64,000 bases of DNA, from contig JALIGW010000002.1 in assembly GCA_023053685.1 (NCBI GenBank), positions 172,227,430-172,291,429 on the forward strand, written 5' to 3'. The DNA comes from Diadophis punctatus similis. Its lineage: Eukaryota; Chordata; Lepidosauria; Squamata; Dipsadidae. Of this stretch, positions 1 through 12,800 are shown piece after piece; the first letter of the stretch is position 1; each line of letters opens with the position of its first letter. The position numbers and the translations under genes are program-made. Below the pieces are notes generated by a model. The model was not told the DNA's origin. It saw only the letters and a list, made by a program, of their open reading frames with translations, and made no database searches.

Positions 1-674
1 GTTCTTAACCTGGAGACTGCCTGTATTGGAGTCTCTGTCTACATAATGATATTATTACAAAATACAAGTTTCTATCCCTCACTATTCTTGTTCCAATAAT
101 TCCAACAATTGTTCCAGCAAAGGAATTTCACCTCTGCTGGGCAGAGTTGTCTTAGAGATATGTCTACAGAATGTGACTATTCTCTGCAAATAATCACCCC
201 CCATTTATGGATGATGATGATGATGATAAGATAGTTGGACTTGGAACAAGCAACTAATTCCTCCTTGCTCAGACTAGTAGAACTCCTTCCTTGTCCTTAA
301 GTATTGTATTTACAATTGATTTGCCTGTATGACCAGGCAGGCTAGAGGCTACAAGCATCTCTTTTTTTTTGATATGCAATGAAGTAAAACAATGAGCCCA
401 CCTTCCTCAGCCTATCCTCCAGATATAATTCTAGGAGTTGTAGACTCAACATATCAGGAGGGCATCGGATTGGAGAAAGCTGCACTGAGCAATTTGCAAG
501 ATTTGTTTTAGCTTGACTATTTTGCCTATTTATAGACAAAAATGTTAAGCACGTCAGCTTGCCATTGTTCTGAAATACTATTTAATTTTCACTCCATGGC
601 TTATGAATCACTAGAAGAGATGTACAAGCTACTTAAAAAAATATTCCACTTACTGTCTTCTATTCTCCCTACAG
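1..674 (+). other. TGFBI intron 7 (3' part)
   Basis: Unique-looking AT-rich intron. It holds a short (GAT)n run near 208-227. I recognise no gene or mobile element. Confidence 0.7.
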
Positions 675-887
675 CACTACTGAACAACCACATCTTAAAA
701 ACAGCTATGTGTGCTGAAGCTATTATTGCTGGTTTATCCATGGAAACCCTAGAGGGTAATATGTTGGAAGTAAGCTGCATTGGCAATCAGCTGATTCTCA
801 ATGGAAAGTCCATCATTGCTGACAAGGATGTAATGGCCACAAATGGAGTGATACACATGGTCAATGAGCTTCTTATCCCAGACTCTG
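675..887 (+). CDS. TGFBI: TGFBI exon 8 (end of FAS1 domain 2)
   Basis: 213 bp between a polypyrimidine/AG acceptor (ends 674) and a GT donor (888), phase 1 in and phase 1 out. It encodes ALLNNHILK through LLIPDS, aligned to human residues 305-375. The FAS1 H2-type motif NGVIH is present near the end. The open frame runs past both splice sites (to 542 upstream and 961 downstream), but those extensions are intronic. Confidence 0.96.
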
Positions 888-3800
888 GTAAACAACAACA
901 ACAACAACCTCCTCTGGTTTATGGAACTAGTCATCTTTGCCCATTTAAAATCAATGTGTGAAATGGGAAAATGGAAATTGCACATAGCCCATGCTCATGC
1001 TGTAATGTACTCTTCCTTGTTCAGAGATTCTGATTCTTGCATGTTCCCTACATTTTTGAGAAGTGATTAGTATTGTTTTAAAAAATCGCAAATTACCTTT
1101 TAGGCAGACACAACTATGAAAATGGGCAAGACACAATCAGGCTAAAGTTAGATATTTTCCCCCTGACAAGGGTTGCGTATGATTAGGAGGAGGATTTACT
1201 TCATTAAAAAAATTATCATTTTCAACTTCTAAACTATTTTTAACTTCTAAAATGAAGTTAAAAATATGGGAAAATAGGGAATGGCAATGGTAATTCTTTC
1301 TGTTTAAATAAAACATGGAAGAAACTAAAAAAAGTGAAGAATTATTTGTTTTTGAATAATTTTGAAACTGTTTTGATCCAAATTTAATTAAGCCTAGACT
1401 ACATTCATTGAAACTCATTAAGAAGATGTTGGATAACCATTTGTCTGAAGTGATGTAGGGTTTCCTGCCTAAGCAGGGGGTTGGACTAGAAGACCTCCAA
1501 GGTCCCTTCCAACTCTGTTATTCTATTCTAAACCAGTGGAATTAACCATGACAAATTCGTAATGTGAGTCCTTGAGGGACTGCCTTTTTCCAAGAATATC
1601 TACCCACCCAACAAGATCAAGTAGAATGGGCATGTTGCAAATATTATCAGCCAAAGAGTGTCAGCTGACAGGGACCAAAAAATGAGCTTTTTCCACAGTG
1701 ACCCCTGCTCTATGGAATATCTCCCCTTTGGAGATTAGAGTGGCCCCAACCTTAGTCTTCTTTAAGGTCCTAAAAACCTGGCTATGTTCCTGTGCCTGAA
1801 TGGTTTGCTGAATGTGTGTTTCTTGTCTGTATTGCTAACTGGCCAAATATCTTGCTCCCATGTATCGGGATATTTTTAGTGCTTTAAATTTTTTTAGAAT
1901 TTTTAATTGTAATGTAGTATTTTCTGAATTATAAGCTACCCAGACTCATTGATTGAGAGGGGCAGCCATAGAAATTGAATAAATAAACAAACAAACAAAC
2001 AAAAAGCAATGCCCTGTTGAATTCACTAAGCACGCTTAAGTATGAGTACTTTTTTAGTTTTAACAAATTCAATTCTGTTCCTTCATCGGGTACTGTTTTA
2101 ATATGTATAATAATTATGAAATCCATTTTGACATCTGTTGTTGTTATTTTAATTGAAGCTAAAACTCTGCTGGAGTTGGGGAAGGAATCCGATGTTTCAA
2201 CATCTATTGACCTTTTTAGACAAGTTGGTCTCGGTTCACATCTTACTGGGAATGAGCGTTTGACAGTCCTGGCTCCCATCAATTCTTTCTACAAAGGTTT
2301 GTATACTTGAACTCTTATACAGTGGGATCTGTTTGTCATTACTGCCTCAAGTCCAATCAACCAGCTGAAATGGAGGGAGAGGAGGAAAGCACATCTCCCT
2401 TCCTGTGCCTGGAATTGTGCCGTTGGATGTGCCCTCTGCTTGAATTAACTGCTAAGAATAATTTTTAATTAGTAGGATTGCATTACAAAACCATATCCAA
2501 TCCTACTCTTCTTTGCTGGAATTCAGGATTTATAATAGTTCTAAATTACACACACACACACAGTTTCCTAAAGCTGATTCTTAGCTAGCTAAAACAAGGT
2601 CATATATACATAAGAGAGACAAAATATTAAACTTAAATTGTTAAAGATTTTAAAATGACCCAGTGTAGATCTATCATGGTAAAACAGATTGCTGATTAAT
2701 TGTTGGAGCAGTGGGGCAGAAAACTGGGGGAAAGAGGATAAAATAGTGTATACAGCATCCTAAATATCCTCAGCATATAATTATATCATATCAAAGTGGT
2801 TTTTAGTGCATGCAAATTTGCATGACAGCAAACGCTTCCAGATAGAATAGACATGCTCTAAGCTATTAGCATAAACTGTACGCTTTCATGACTGAATTGA
2901 GTAGTATAAAAGTACTATAAGTAAGCAATAAATAAAATAAATTGGGTGGTAGATTGGAGAATGTCAGTTTAACATATCTGGAAGGCCATACCAATGAAAA
3001 GTCCCCAAGTATTTTGGTTTTCATACCAACATCACCACGCCCGGCAAAACCCGGAGTGATTTTTCTTTTCTTTTTTTAATATCTGTCTGGTAACAACATA
3101 GGAGGAACTGAAACTGGGTGGGGAGGAGTAGATGGAAACTTGTGAGATTTCTGCTGTAAATAGGCTGAAAAATGCAATTGTTGCGTGGAATATCGCAGAG
3201 AAGGAAGGGGAGAGAAAGTTGGAGGAAATGCTGACCTTCTATGACCTTTTCATGCAGAAGCATCCACAGGATTGGTCAAAATGATAAATGCACTATTGCA
3301 ATGTCACAACATATGCCCTTTGATATATGTGTGCAAAGTCTCGATACATGTGCAAAAGGGCAGAGCTTGCATCGTAGCACTGCTTTTATAATTTGCCCCC
3401 TTTGTCATCTCCTACAGATGCTTCTGTCTGGATGTATTTTAAAATGAAAGCAATTGACTGTGTGCTGATCTGAATGTATGGATAATGGTTTTATTTTTTT
3501 TCTGCAGATCATAGTCCTTCAACAAACAGAAATTTGCTCCAAAATCATATAATCAAAGAGCAGCTTTCTTCTAAATACCTTTTCCATGGACAGAAGCTAG
3601 AAACTTTGGGTGGCAAAGAACTGAGAGTATTTGTGTACCGCAATGTATGTTTCTCTTTAATAATTACTGCTAGTTTAATATTTAAGTCATATATCTTACA
3701 ATATTTTTAAACATATACTGTACCCAACTGAGAGATCACTATTATGTTTTCATGCTGTAATATGTCTGCAGCCTGCAGATTACAACTTTCCCCCACATAA

Positions 3801-6800
3801 CTCTTGGCAACATATATAAAGATATTCCTTGTTTATCTTCTCAACAGTTCTCAAAAATTGGTTTCATCTAGGGATTTTGTAGCAGAGCAAGGATTTTGAT
3901 ATCAACCTTCCTATTCCACCTCCAATAATTTATCTGTAGTAGAAGACACATTCTGCTCCTGATTCGGAAAAGAAGAGCTACTTATTTTTATCTTTCCTTT
4001 TCACTGGAAAGCTTTTTCAAACAATGTAGAATTGATCAGCAGAATGCAACCGGGAACAAATGTGTATCAAACCTCTTTCTTAAGAAAGGAGACTTAACTG
4101 CACTTCCTTTTTATTGTTTCACTGTAACTTTTGGGGAGTCTTCGTCATTTTTTCCTAGAAATTTGTGGCTTCCCCTCAGCATATTTTGAAAGCCTATAGG
4201 GAAGTGCAAGTAGAGGGGAGATGTTTATCTTCATTTATTCATATGATTTAGATAAATAATAGGGGGCAGTTGTGTTTGGTCCCGATTAGGGACCAAACTT
4301 AGTAAAATGTCACAAATTCCACATTTATTATGATGCAATCCCTCTTGTAGAATCTCTGCATAGAAAATGCCTGCATTGCTGCTCATGACAAGAGAGGAAG
4401 GTTTGGTACCTTGTTTGCTATGGACAAGATGCTAAGTCCCCCTATGGGAACTGTTATGGATGTGCTCAAAGCAGATGATCGCTTCAGGTAATAGTTTTCC
4501 TTCTTACTATTATTGTACAAGCAGTAGATTAGGAAAAATGGTTTTGCTTCTGTTTGTTTGGAGAAGCTAACTGTTACTATATTTTAAAACATACAAATCA
4601 GGGGCGGGTTCCTAATTTTTTTACTACCACTCTGTGGGCGTGGCTTATTTTGTGGGTGTGGCTTGCCAGCCATGTGACCGGGTGGGCGTGGGCCTCGGGA
4701 GCTTGGCAGCGGCTGGAGAAGCGGGGGGCATTGCCCACCCGCAACGCAGCCCCCCACAGCGGGAGCAGCAATACCGCAGCAGCGGTTCTTCTAGGAGGCT
4801 CAGTCCGGCCTCAATGCTTCTCCCCATTCGATGATCCTAGGCTCCTGCCGCCCGTTCTTTCAGCGTCTCATGCGCTCCCTCAGCCATCCTCCCCTGCTTG
4901 GACTCACAGTGGAGTAGGAAGGCAGCACATGCGCAGTGCCGAAAGCTCGGCTTCTGGGCATGCGCAGAAGAAATTTTTTAAAAAAATTTAAAAAAATTTT
5001 TTTTTAAAATGGCGGCGCCCAGGCACCAGCAACCGACCGCACCGGTACTGTGACATCACCAGCGGGCCGCTACCGGTGCTATAGAGTGGACCGCACTGGT
5101 AGGAACCCACCACTGATACAAATGTATATGTATATACAAACATATAACTTATGTTTTAAATATAGATAATCCTCGACTTACAACAGTCGATTTTAGTGAT
5201 CGTTCAAAATTACAACGGCACTGAAAAAAAAGTGACTTATGACTGTTTTTCACACTTAAGACCGTTGCGGCATCCCCACAGTCACATGATCAAAATTCAG
5301 ATGCTTGGCAACTAACTCCTATTTATGACAGTTGCAGAGTCCCCCAGGGTCATGTGATTACCTTTTGCAACCTTTGGACGAGCAAAGTCAATGGGGAAGC
5401 CAGATTCATTTAATACTGCAGTGATTCACTTCACAAATGTGGCAAGAAAGGTCGTAAAATGGGGCAAAATTCACTTAACACATGTCTCACTTAGCAATAG
5501 AAATTTTGGGCCCAATTATGAATGCAAGGTGAGGACTACCTATATGTGTTTCTCTTATATATTCAAAAAATAAGCAGGCAAGATTAGTTATTTTTAACTG
5601 TGTAAGATTACTGGCTCATCTGATTCATTATTGTCTCTATTGAATGGTAGTAACACTCCAAAGTTTTGGAGAGGAATCTGTTTCATCTCTTCTAATGCCC
5701 CTAATGCAGTCCTAAATGACATTTGTTGTGTTTAAAATATTGGCACACACTTAGAACCAAAAGTTGTAATCCTTCTCTGTTTGAGGATGGGTATTTGCAG
5801 AAAGATAACTGTAAGTTTACCAAGCCTGTTGCTACCTGTTAAAACTTACATACAAGCTGTGTCCCATGACAGCAAAGGAGAATAGGATATCTGTGTACGG
5901 TTCCTACGTCTTCCAATGCCCCACCTCTTCAAGCTGATTAACATAAAGAAGGTTTGGCCTTTGAGTTAGCTTTCACAAGTGTGTGTGAGAGTGAGTGTGT
6001 ATGCATGAGCACGCATGCATGCAGGGGGGGGAGCTGGATAGAAATATGAAACATACAATAACTCCCCCCTTCCCTTCCTCCCTGTTGTGTTATCAGCTGT
6101 TCATAGACCTATGCTAAGGGAACATCCATAGAAGTTGGGTCTCTTTGAGGTTCCTTTTTTGCTTTTTAAACTTTGCTTTTTAAAATATGTTTGGTGGTTT
6201 TACGGATTTACATTCAGCCGTTAAAAAAACCTATTTTCACACTGTTTAGACAGGAAGTCAACCAGTGACATCTTTACGAGCGGTCAAGAAGTCAAGATAG
6301 TGGTCACAACCACACGATCCAAACCCATCATTATGTACATCAACATACATTTTTTAAAAAACAGGGCTTTGATATTAGAGTCACAACTGCCATATTTTAA
6401 AAAAATTTTTTTGAAACTTCATGCAGACTTCCCTGGACTTAACCAAGAATGTTCATTGAATCCTTTTTGGATCTCTGACATCTTCAGCAAATTTTCCAGA
6501 TAGGTCACTTAGTTGACTTTGTTCTAATGAAAGCAGTTTGTGAACTGCAAAGATAAAAGTCTCTGTACACCAGGCTCCTCAAAATATAAAACAACCAATC
6601 TGCAGGGAAGTCTTAGCTTAAAGGTCATTGCTAATTTTCCTTAAGCACTTTGCTCCAGTTCTACAATTTATTATGGGTATGTGAACTCTGACAATAAAGT
6701 GAATGAAGATTTAAGTTGGTTTTGAATTCAACAATTGCTGCCAGGTTGCTGGTGGCATGAAACTGGAAGAGGAAGATTCATCTATCACTCAAAAATGAAT

Positions 6801-9800
6801 ATTGCATTTGGCAGAAAGGGTAAAAAGTTTAGAACATTTTAAAGACTATTTAAATGATATATTTGGTAATGGAGAAGACGGACTGATTATATTTAAATCA
6901 AGTACTAGACTAAGAAGATCAAAACAGATTGTGAAGGACATATTTTAATTTAGCTTTTTGTTTAATTTATAGTATAAGGAGTTAAGAACTTATGATATTT
7001 GGAAGTTAATTATTTGTTAGCATATTTTAGTTTTATATTTGTGTAAACTATATTATACCCTGTGTATGTTCTGGGAAGTCCAGGGAGGGGGGAGGGGGAG
7101 TTGGGGGGAGGGGTGGGGGGGAGGGGGGAGAAAAAAAACAAAAAAATGTTTGTATTTTGTATGCATAAAACTTTTTCAATAAAAAAAAAAAGTGAATGAG
7201 GAACTTCATGTAGAGATTGGGGCCACTGCATTGTAGCTGTGATATTTTATACTGCCTTTGGAAACTTGTAATTCTTAACCAAGGATTTGTGTTCATTTGT
7301 GATTTTCTTTTTACAGTACCCTGGTGGCTGCCATCCAATCTGCAGGCCTAACTGAAACACTGAATAGGCCAAGATCCTTCACAGTGTTTGCACCGACAAA
7401 TGAAGCTTTTCAAGCCATGCCTCAGAGGGAACTGAACAGACTTATGGGTAACTTCCCAAGATCTTATTGATCAATTATATTTATACTACCTATTCTTAGC
7501 CTTCCAGTAAACTTGCAGTAATATTTTATTTTGTTTCAGCCTCAAAAATGCGTAGCTTCCCTTTGATATACTAGTGAAAAAATAGTATTCAGAAATAATA
7601 TTAGGCTAAAACATAGACAGAGGCTTTTACAAGTTGGTACTCTATTAGTCTTTGTTACATTAGTATTTATCTAAGTTTATAAAATCTTATGTATTTTTCC
7701 ATTTTCTCCAAAGAAAAGAGTGGATTTTTACTAACCACTAAAATAATGACCTAGAAAAGTTATATTTTTACCCATGAATATATGTAGTAAGATTTTCCTG
7801 CAACCCATCCACATCCATTAATAGAACTGATTCCCCCACTCAAGCATAGACTATACATGCACAGCTGATTCCAGTCACTATCCAGATATTTTCCAGCAAT
7901 AATAATATGGTCAAAACAATATAGTAACATCATACATATTAGTTGAAATGGTCACTTGAAAATAATCAATATGAAGCCATATTAGGAAATGACATATGTC
8001 ATTAGGAAATGAGATCTTTGACATTTTTTGTGCAAATAATAAAGCATTCAGGCTTGTGCAATGAAATCTAATTATGGCTTTGAAATAATATGAATTTATA
8101 TTTTATTTATTGAAACTAGTTTTGAGACATCATAGTAAAGCAGATATCAACATTACTATCCCCTATAAGTTCCTAGAGCAGCATTCTGCACATTTGTTCT
8201 ATTGTTTAGAAATACTTTATAATTGATTTGTAGCTACTATAAGCAGTTGTGATGCTGAAACATCCCAGGAACAGTCAAAATGTTCTTGTGCTTTATAAGC
8301 AGATGTTTAGCTTACTGTTTCGGAAAGTGATCAATCATAGATAGGAAAATACAGAAGACAAACAGACTTGTGTAAGAGGGGGAAAAGTTAACAGTGACTG
8401 TTTGAAGTTACAACGGCACTGGAAAAAGTGTCTTATGGTCATTTTTCACACTCACTACCATTGCAGCATCCCCATGATCACATGATCAGAATTCAGATGC
8501 TTGGCAATTGACTCATATTTATGACGGTTGCAGTGTCCTGAGGTCATGTCATCACATTTTGCGACCTGCTGATGAGCAAAGTCAACTCAACAGACATTTT
8601 GGGCTAATTGCAATTGTAAGTCGAGGATTACCTATATAATTCTACATAAGAGCAGTGATCAAATTACCTATACATTCAATTAGACTTCATTCTCAGCTGT
8701 GGATAGCAAAATTCTGTGAAACCATAGAATGACAGATTTCTGACTGTCCATGTGATATTTTGGGACCACTGGATTTTGACTGACTTGTAGGGCTGTATCA
8801 AAAATCTGATAATCATATCTAAACATATTAGCAATGTAAATGTGATATAGATGGTATTGTAAAATTCCTGCCTCTTATTGCTTCTGTATCTAAAGATCTC
8901 AACATTTTATCTTCAGAAAAGCTAAACCACCATTATCCTCAAATTCAGAGTGCCCAGATAATTTAATCATTATATATTAGATAATTCAATCATTACTTCT
9001 GAGCCCAAAATTTCCCAGAGATCAAAGATGAATACTGCTCTTTCATGCTAAATATAGTTCCATGTCTTTGGGCCAGAGGGACTGAATTATATATATATTT
9101 TAGACTTTATCAACTTCCATTTCAGATTCAGTTTTACCTTTTCAGAAAAAGCATAGTATTTGCTCTCAATCTTCCAGCTATTTTTGGCCACATTTAGAAA
9201 CTTTTGCCAGAAAGCAATTTTATGCACCAGATGTAAGGACTCAGTGTCAATATGTGCCGCCATTCTCTTTTATTTAAAAATATGCAAGGAACAGGAAAGA
9301 GCAGCCAGTTATGTCAATGTGACAAAAACAAAATGGGCAAGGCAAGTGTTACGCCAAGCCAGCATTTGATCTAAAAAGAGAGCACAATTTGGCCTCTTTT
9401 ATAGGTTTCCCAAAATTCAAGTCTTTTTGCACTTTTTGCAGCTAACATGAAGAAATGTCTTTCTTTCTGTTTGGGGCACTGTATCCCTCCTGCTGTTGCA
9501 CAAAGTGCTCCAGATGCAGAGTGTGAAACAGTTTATTAGGTGGAAGGAATTGCTATGATTGTCTAGGGAAAACTTGAGAGAAATACTAGATGGGGAAACA
9601 GCTGCTTGGTTTAATGTAAAGGGAACACTTTTGATCTTTTTTCTCTCCCCTTATGAACACTGCCAGCATGATATTTTGTTTTCTTTCTTAATTGCCATGG
9701 AACTTGGGAAATAAGCTATAACCCTGAAATATTATTGCTCTCCTCTTGCCTTGCCTTCCTGTCCTAGGTAATGCACAAGAACTTGCCAACATCCTGAAGT

Positions 9801-12800
9801 ACCACATTGGGGATGAAATTTTAGTGAGTGGAGCAGTTGGTGCTGTTGTAAGAATCAAGTCTCTGCAGGGTGATAAGCTGGAAGTCAGCTCTGTAAGTTT
9901 ATGATCTCTCCCTCCCTTTTTTTAAAAAAAGTTTTTTTAAAAAAATTGTAGCTCAATCTGTCCTAATGCAGTTCAAAGAACAGCTACTAAATTTATATCA
10001 CCTTTAATTTTTTTTAAAGGCCACTAGGATTTAGCAGACTGGAGGTTGCCAGATGGAGCCTCAGGAAGTAAAACTATTAAAGTTTAATGTTAGGGGAAAA
10101 TCTGTTTTTTTTCCCCAGTGGACATTGTCTTTATTATTGAAGATTAGCATTGGTTTACCCTTCCACTGTTTTCATTCTTCCTGCCATGTAGTCTCAAAGC
10201 AAGTCCTGCTAGATGGTTGGGAATGACAACTATTTTTTTATATTGTATTAATTATTTAAGGTTTAGGCCAGGGGTCAGCAACCTTAAACACTCAAAGAGC
10301 CACAAAGGTCCTAACCGGAAGTCCCCCGTTCAATTCTGGAGCCAACCGGAAGTCTGGTTCCCCCACCAAAAAGTCTCCTCCTAGCGCAGCATCCTTTTTC
10401 CTCTACCAGTCCTAACTGAAAACCCTATCAATTGTGGAGCTGACCGGAACACCCCCCCTTGCCATAGAGTCTCCTCCTGGCACGCCCTGCTTCCCCCCTC
10501 CCCCAACCGGAAGCTCCTCTCAAAGTTGTGGTGCCGACTGGCGATAGGGAGCCGCAGCAGAGGGATGAAAGAGCCACATGCGGCTCCAGAGCTGCAGGTT
10601 GCTGACCCCTGGTTTAGGCAAACTTTTATTTGTATGTTATGGAGAATGGAACTAAAATAAGACTCTCCTACACAGTTCCAGATGATTGAGTTTTAGTGCT
10701 ACTAATCCAAAGACGTTAAGCAGCTCTTCACTTTTTAATGCTTTTGTAAATTCTGTGTTTGAGAAAGAGTAGTTCAACAATAAAAACCTTGCCTGAAAAC
10801 ACATCAAGGTATAGTGTTACTTGACAAATTTAATTAGTTCATCAGACTAGCCAAAGACAGAGGCTTGAAAGCCAGACTCTGCCTTACAAGGAAAGACCAA
10901 TGAGTTATAACTAGCATGTACCACAGCCCAATCAAGGTGTGGGTGTGGGTGTGGGTGTGGGTGTGTGCATGCACATTATATAAACACTAATTACTCCATT
11001 TCTCAGTTTGAGCTAGGGCTTCAGAATGGGTTTATAGTGGTGTGGCAAAGCAGAACTTTTCTTGAGACAGTGTTATTACTATATTTTACCTTACCTTTCT
11101 CTTTAGAGTAGGGGTCACCAACCTTTCGGACCTCAGGGATCACTAAATTCATAATTTTAAATCCCACGGACCACTAATATGATTTTTTTAAAAAAAGATA
11201 AATAGTATTTAGTGCAATATAAAAATACAAATAATTTTTCTGCGGACCACCGGTTGGTGACCGCTGCTTTAGAGCTCAAGGCAAAAACAGTGATATTTTC
11301 CCTCTCATGTTCTTAAGTTGGGTTAAGAGACTGTGATTGAGAGGTCCTTGGTGTTCTCTGACATGATTGTTTTCTTGCCGACATTTCATTATCCCCAAAC
11401 TAGGTAACATTACCAGCGCACTGATGGGTAAGATTGGGTAATGAAACATCTGCTAGAAAACAACGAAGCTCAGATAGCACCAACGACCCGTCATTTCAAC
11501 ACCAAGCTACAAAATTCTCCTCTATTGGTAGATTGTGATTGGCCCAGAATCACCCAGAGAGCTCTGTCACTGAGTGCCTACTTCCGGCCAAGCTTCCACA
11601 GCCTCACCCAGTATCTGTGGAAAGAAAAACATGGGTACAACTGACACTGTACTTCTTTGAAACATAGTCTGCTCCAGCTTTTATTTGTGAGATCAAAATG
11701 TCCGAAACCAGTCAATAGCACAAGCAACCTTAATTATTTTTTTTAAAAAGCTGCTCATATGAATACTAGAATCTTTACTTCTATGATATTAGATTTTTGC
11801 AAATTAGTTTATCTTCTGTCAACTCAGTTCTTCATACGTTTTGACAATTTATCTCTACTTTTTCTGCTTCAGAGAAACCACATAATAAGCGTCAACAAGA
11901 TGCCTATTGCCGAAGCTGATATTATGGCCACCAATGGTGTGATTTATGCAGTCAATAATATCTTACAACCCCCAGGTAGGTCAGCTTGAGTTCAAGCAGA
12001 ACACATTTTGCCCTAAATTTGCTTCTCTTCCCTAAGTAGTTAAAGGCACGCTATTATTATGGAACACCAGCGAATTTCTATGTGGAAAGGAAGTTCACTT
12101 CCTGCACAGAAGGAAACAAGCAGGTGTTCCTCATCTTCCAGAGAAACATTAGCGCTTCTGGTTTTTTTTAAAGGCATGCAAATAAAGCATTTTAAAGTGT
12201 GTGCTAGCTTTCTCAGAGCAAGATAATAAATAACTTCTTGGTGCTTTGGGAGGAAAAAGGGAATGCCAGATTCACAAAATATGGTGAATCATTTTCTTTG
12301 ACAACAATTGTACATTCTTCCGTGGATACATAGAGGTGTTCTCCAGGTCAGTACTGGATGGAGAAGCCTACTTTTTTGGATTGGTCTCTGTAGAGGCTGG
12401 CTATGGTGGAACATGGGCAGGTTCTATCTGCTTCTTGGAATCTCTTTCAATGTGGATCAGAACATATATTAGGAGGAAAAAGTGATTCCACATATAGTTC
12501 AGAAATTATTTCCTTTTTCCATTCAGCATTTGGCCCTGGCAGAAGTACAATATGCCAAAATCAGACTGGCAATTCATGATAACATCCTTACTCATGGAAT
12601 TCTGTCTCTGCTGTCACACGTTGGGTGGTAAGGTTGAGATTAGTAGAAGGCTTTCAAACTTAAGAAGCTTGCGAGCCTAGAATCCCACGCAGAAGTTGCT
12701 CAGAAGCTACATCCACCGTTCTTCAAAAAGGACAATCAAGCATAGGGAACCTTTCCTTAAGCCCAATTAACTGCAAAACAGAAGCTGAAGAGGGCTCTAA

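Larger units (their letters stand above)
888..2158 (+). other. TGFBI intron 8
   Basis: Starts with a (CAA)n run (892-909). It contains a CR1 3' end and an L2-like LINE tail (listed separately). The rest is unremarkable. Confidence 0.8.
4488..7316 (+). other. TGFBI intron 11
   Basis: Carries a 517-bp hAT element, a full Tigger-like MITE and a 5'-truncated L1 (each listed). 5545-6695 has no recognised element apart from a GT-rich run near 5980-6000. Confidence 0.8.
9893..11872 (+). other. TGFBI intron 13
   Basis: Holds two hAT elements, a (GTGGGT)n run and a palindromic repeat (listed). The rest is unique. Confidence 0.8.

Noticed and set aside
542..961. Single-exon 139-codon gene
   Set aside because: Only 675-887 is coding; the ends are intron 7 and intron 8 sequence, as shown by splice sites and homology to TGFBI.
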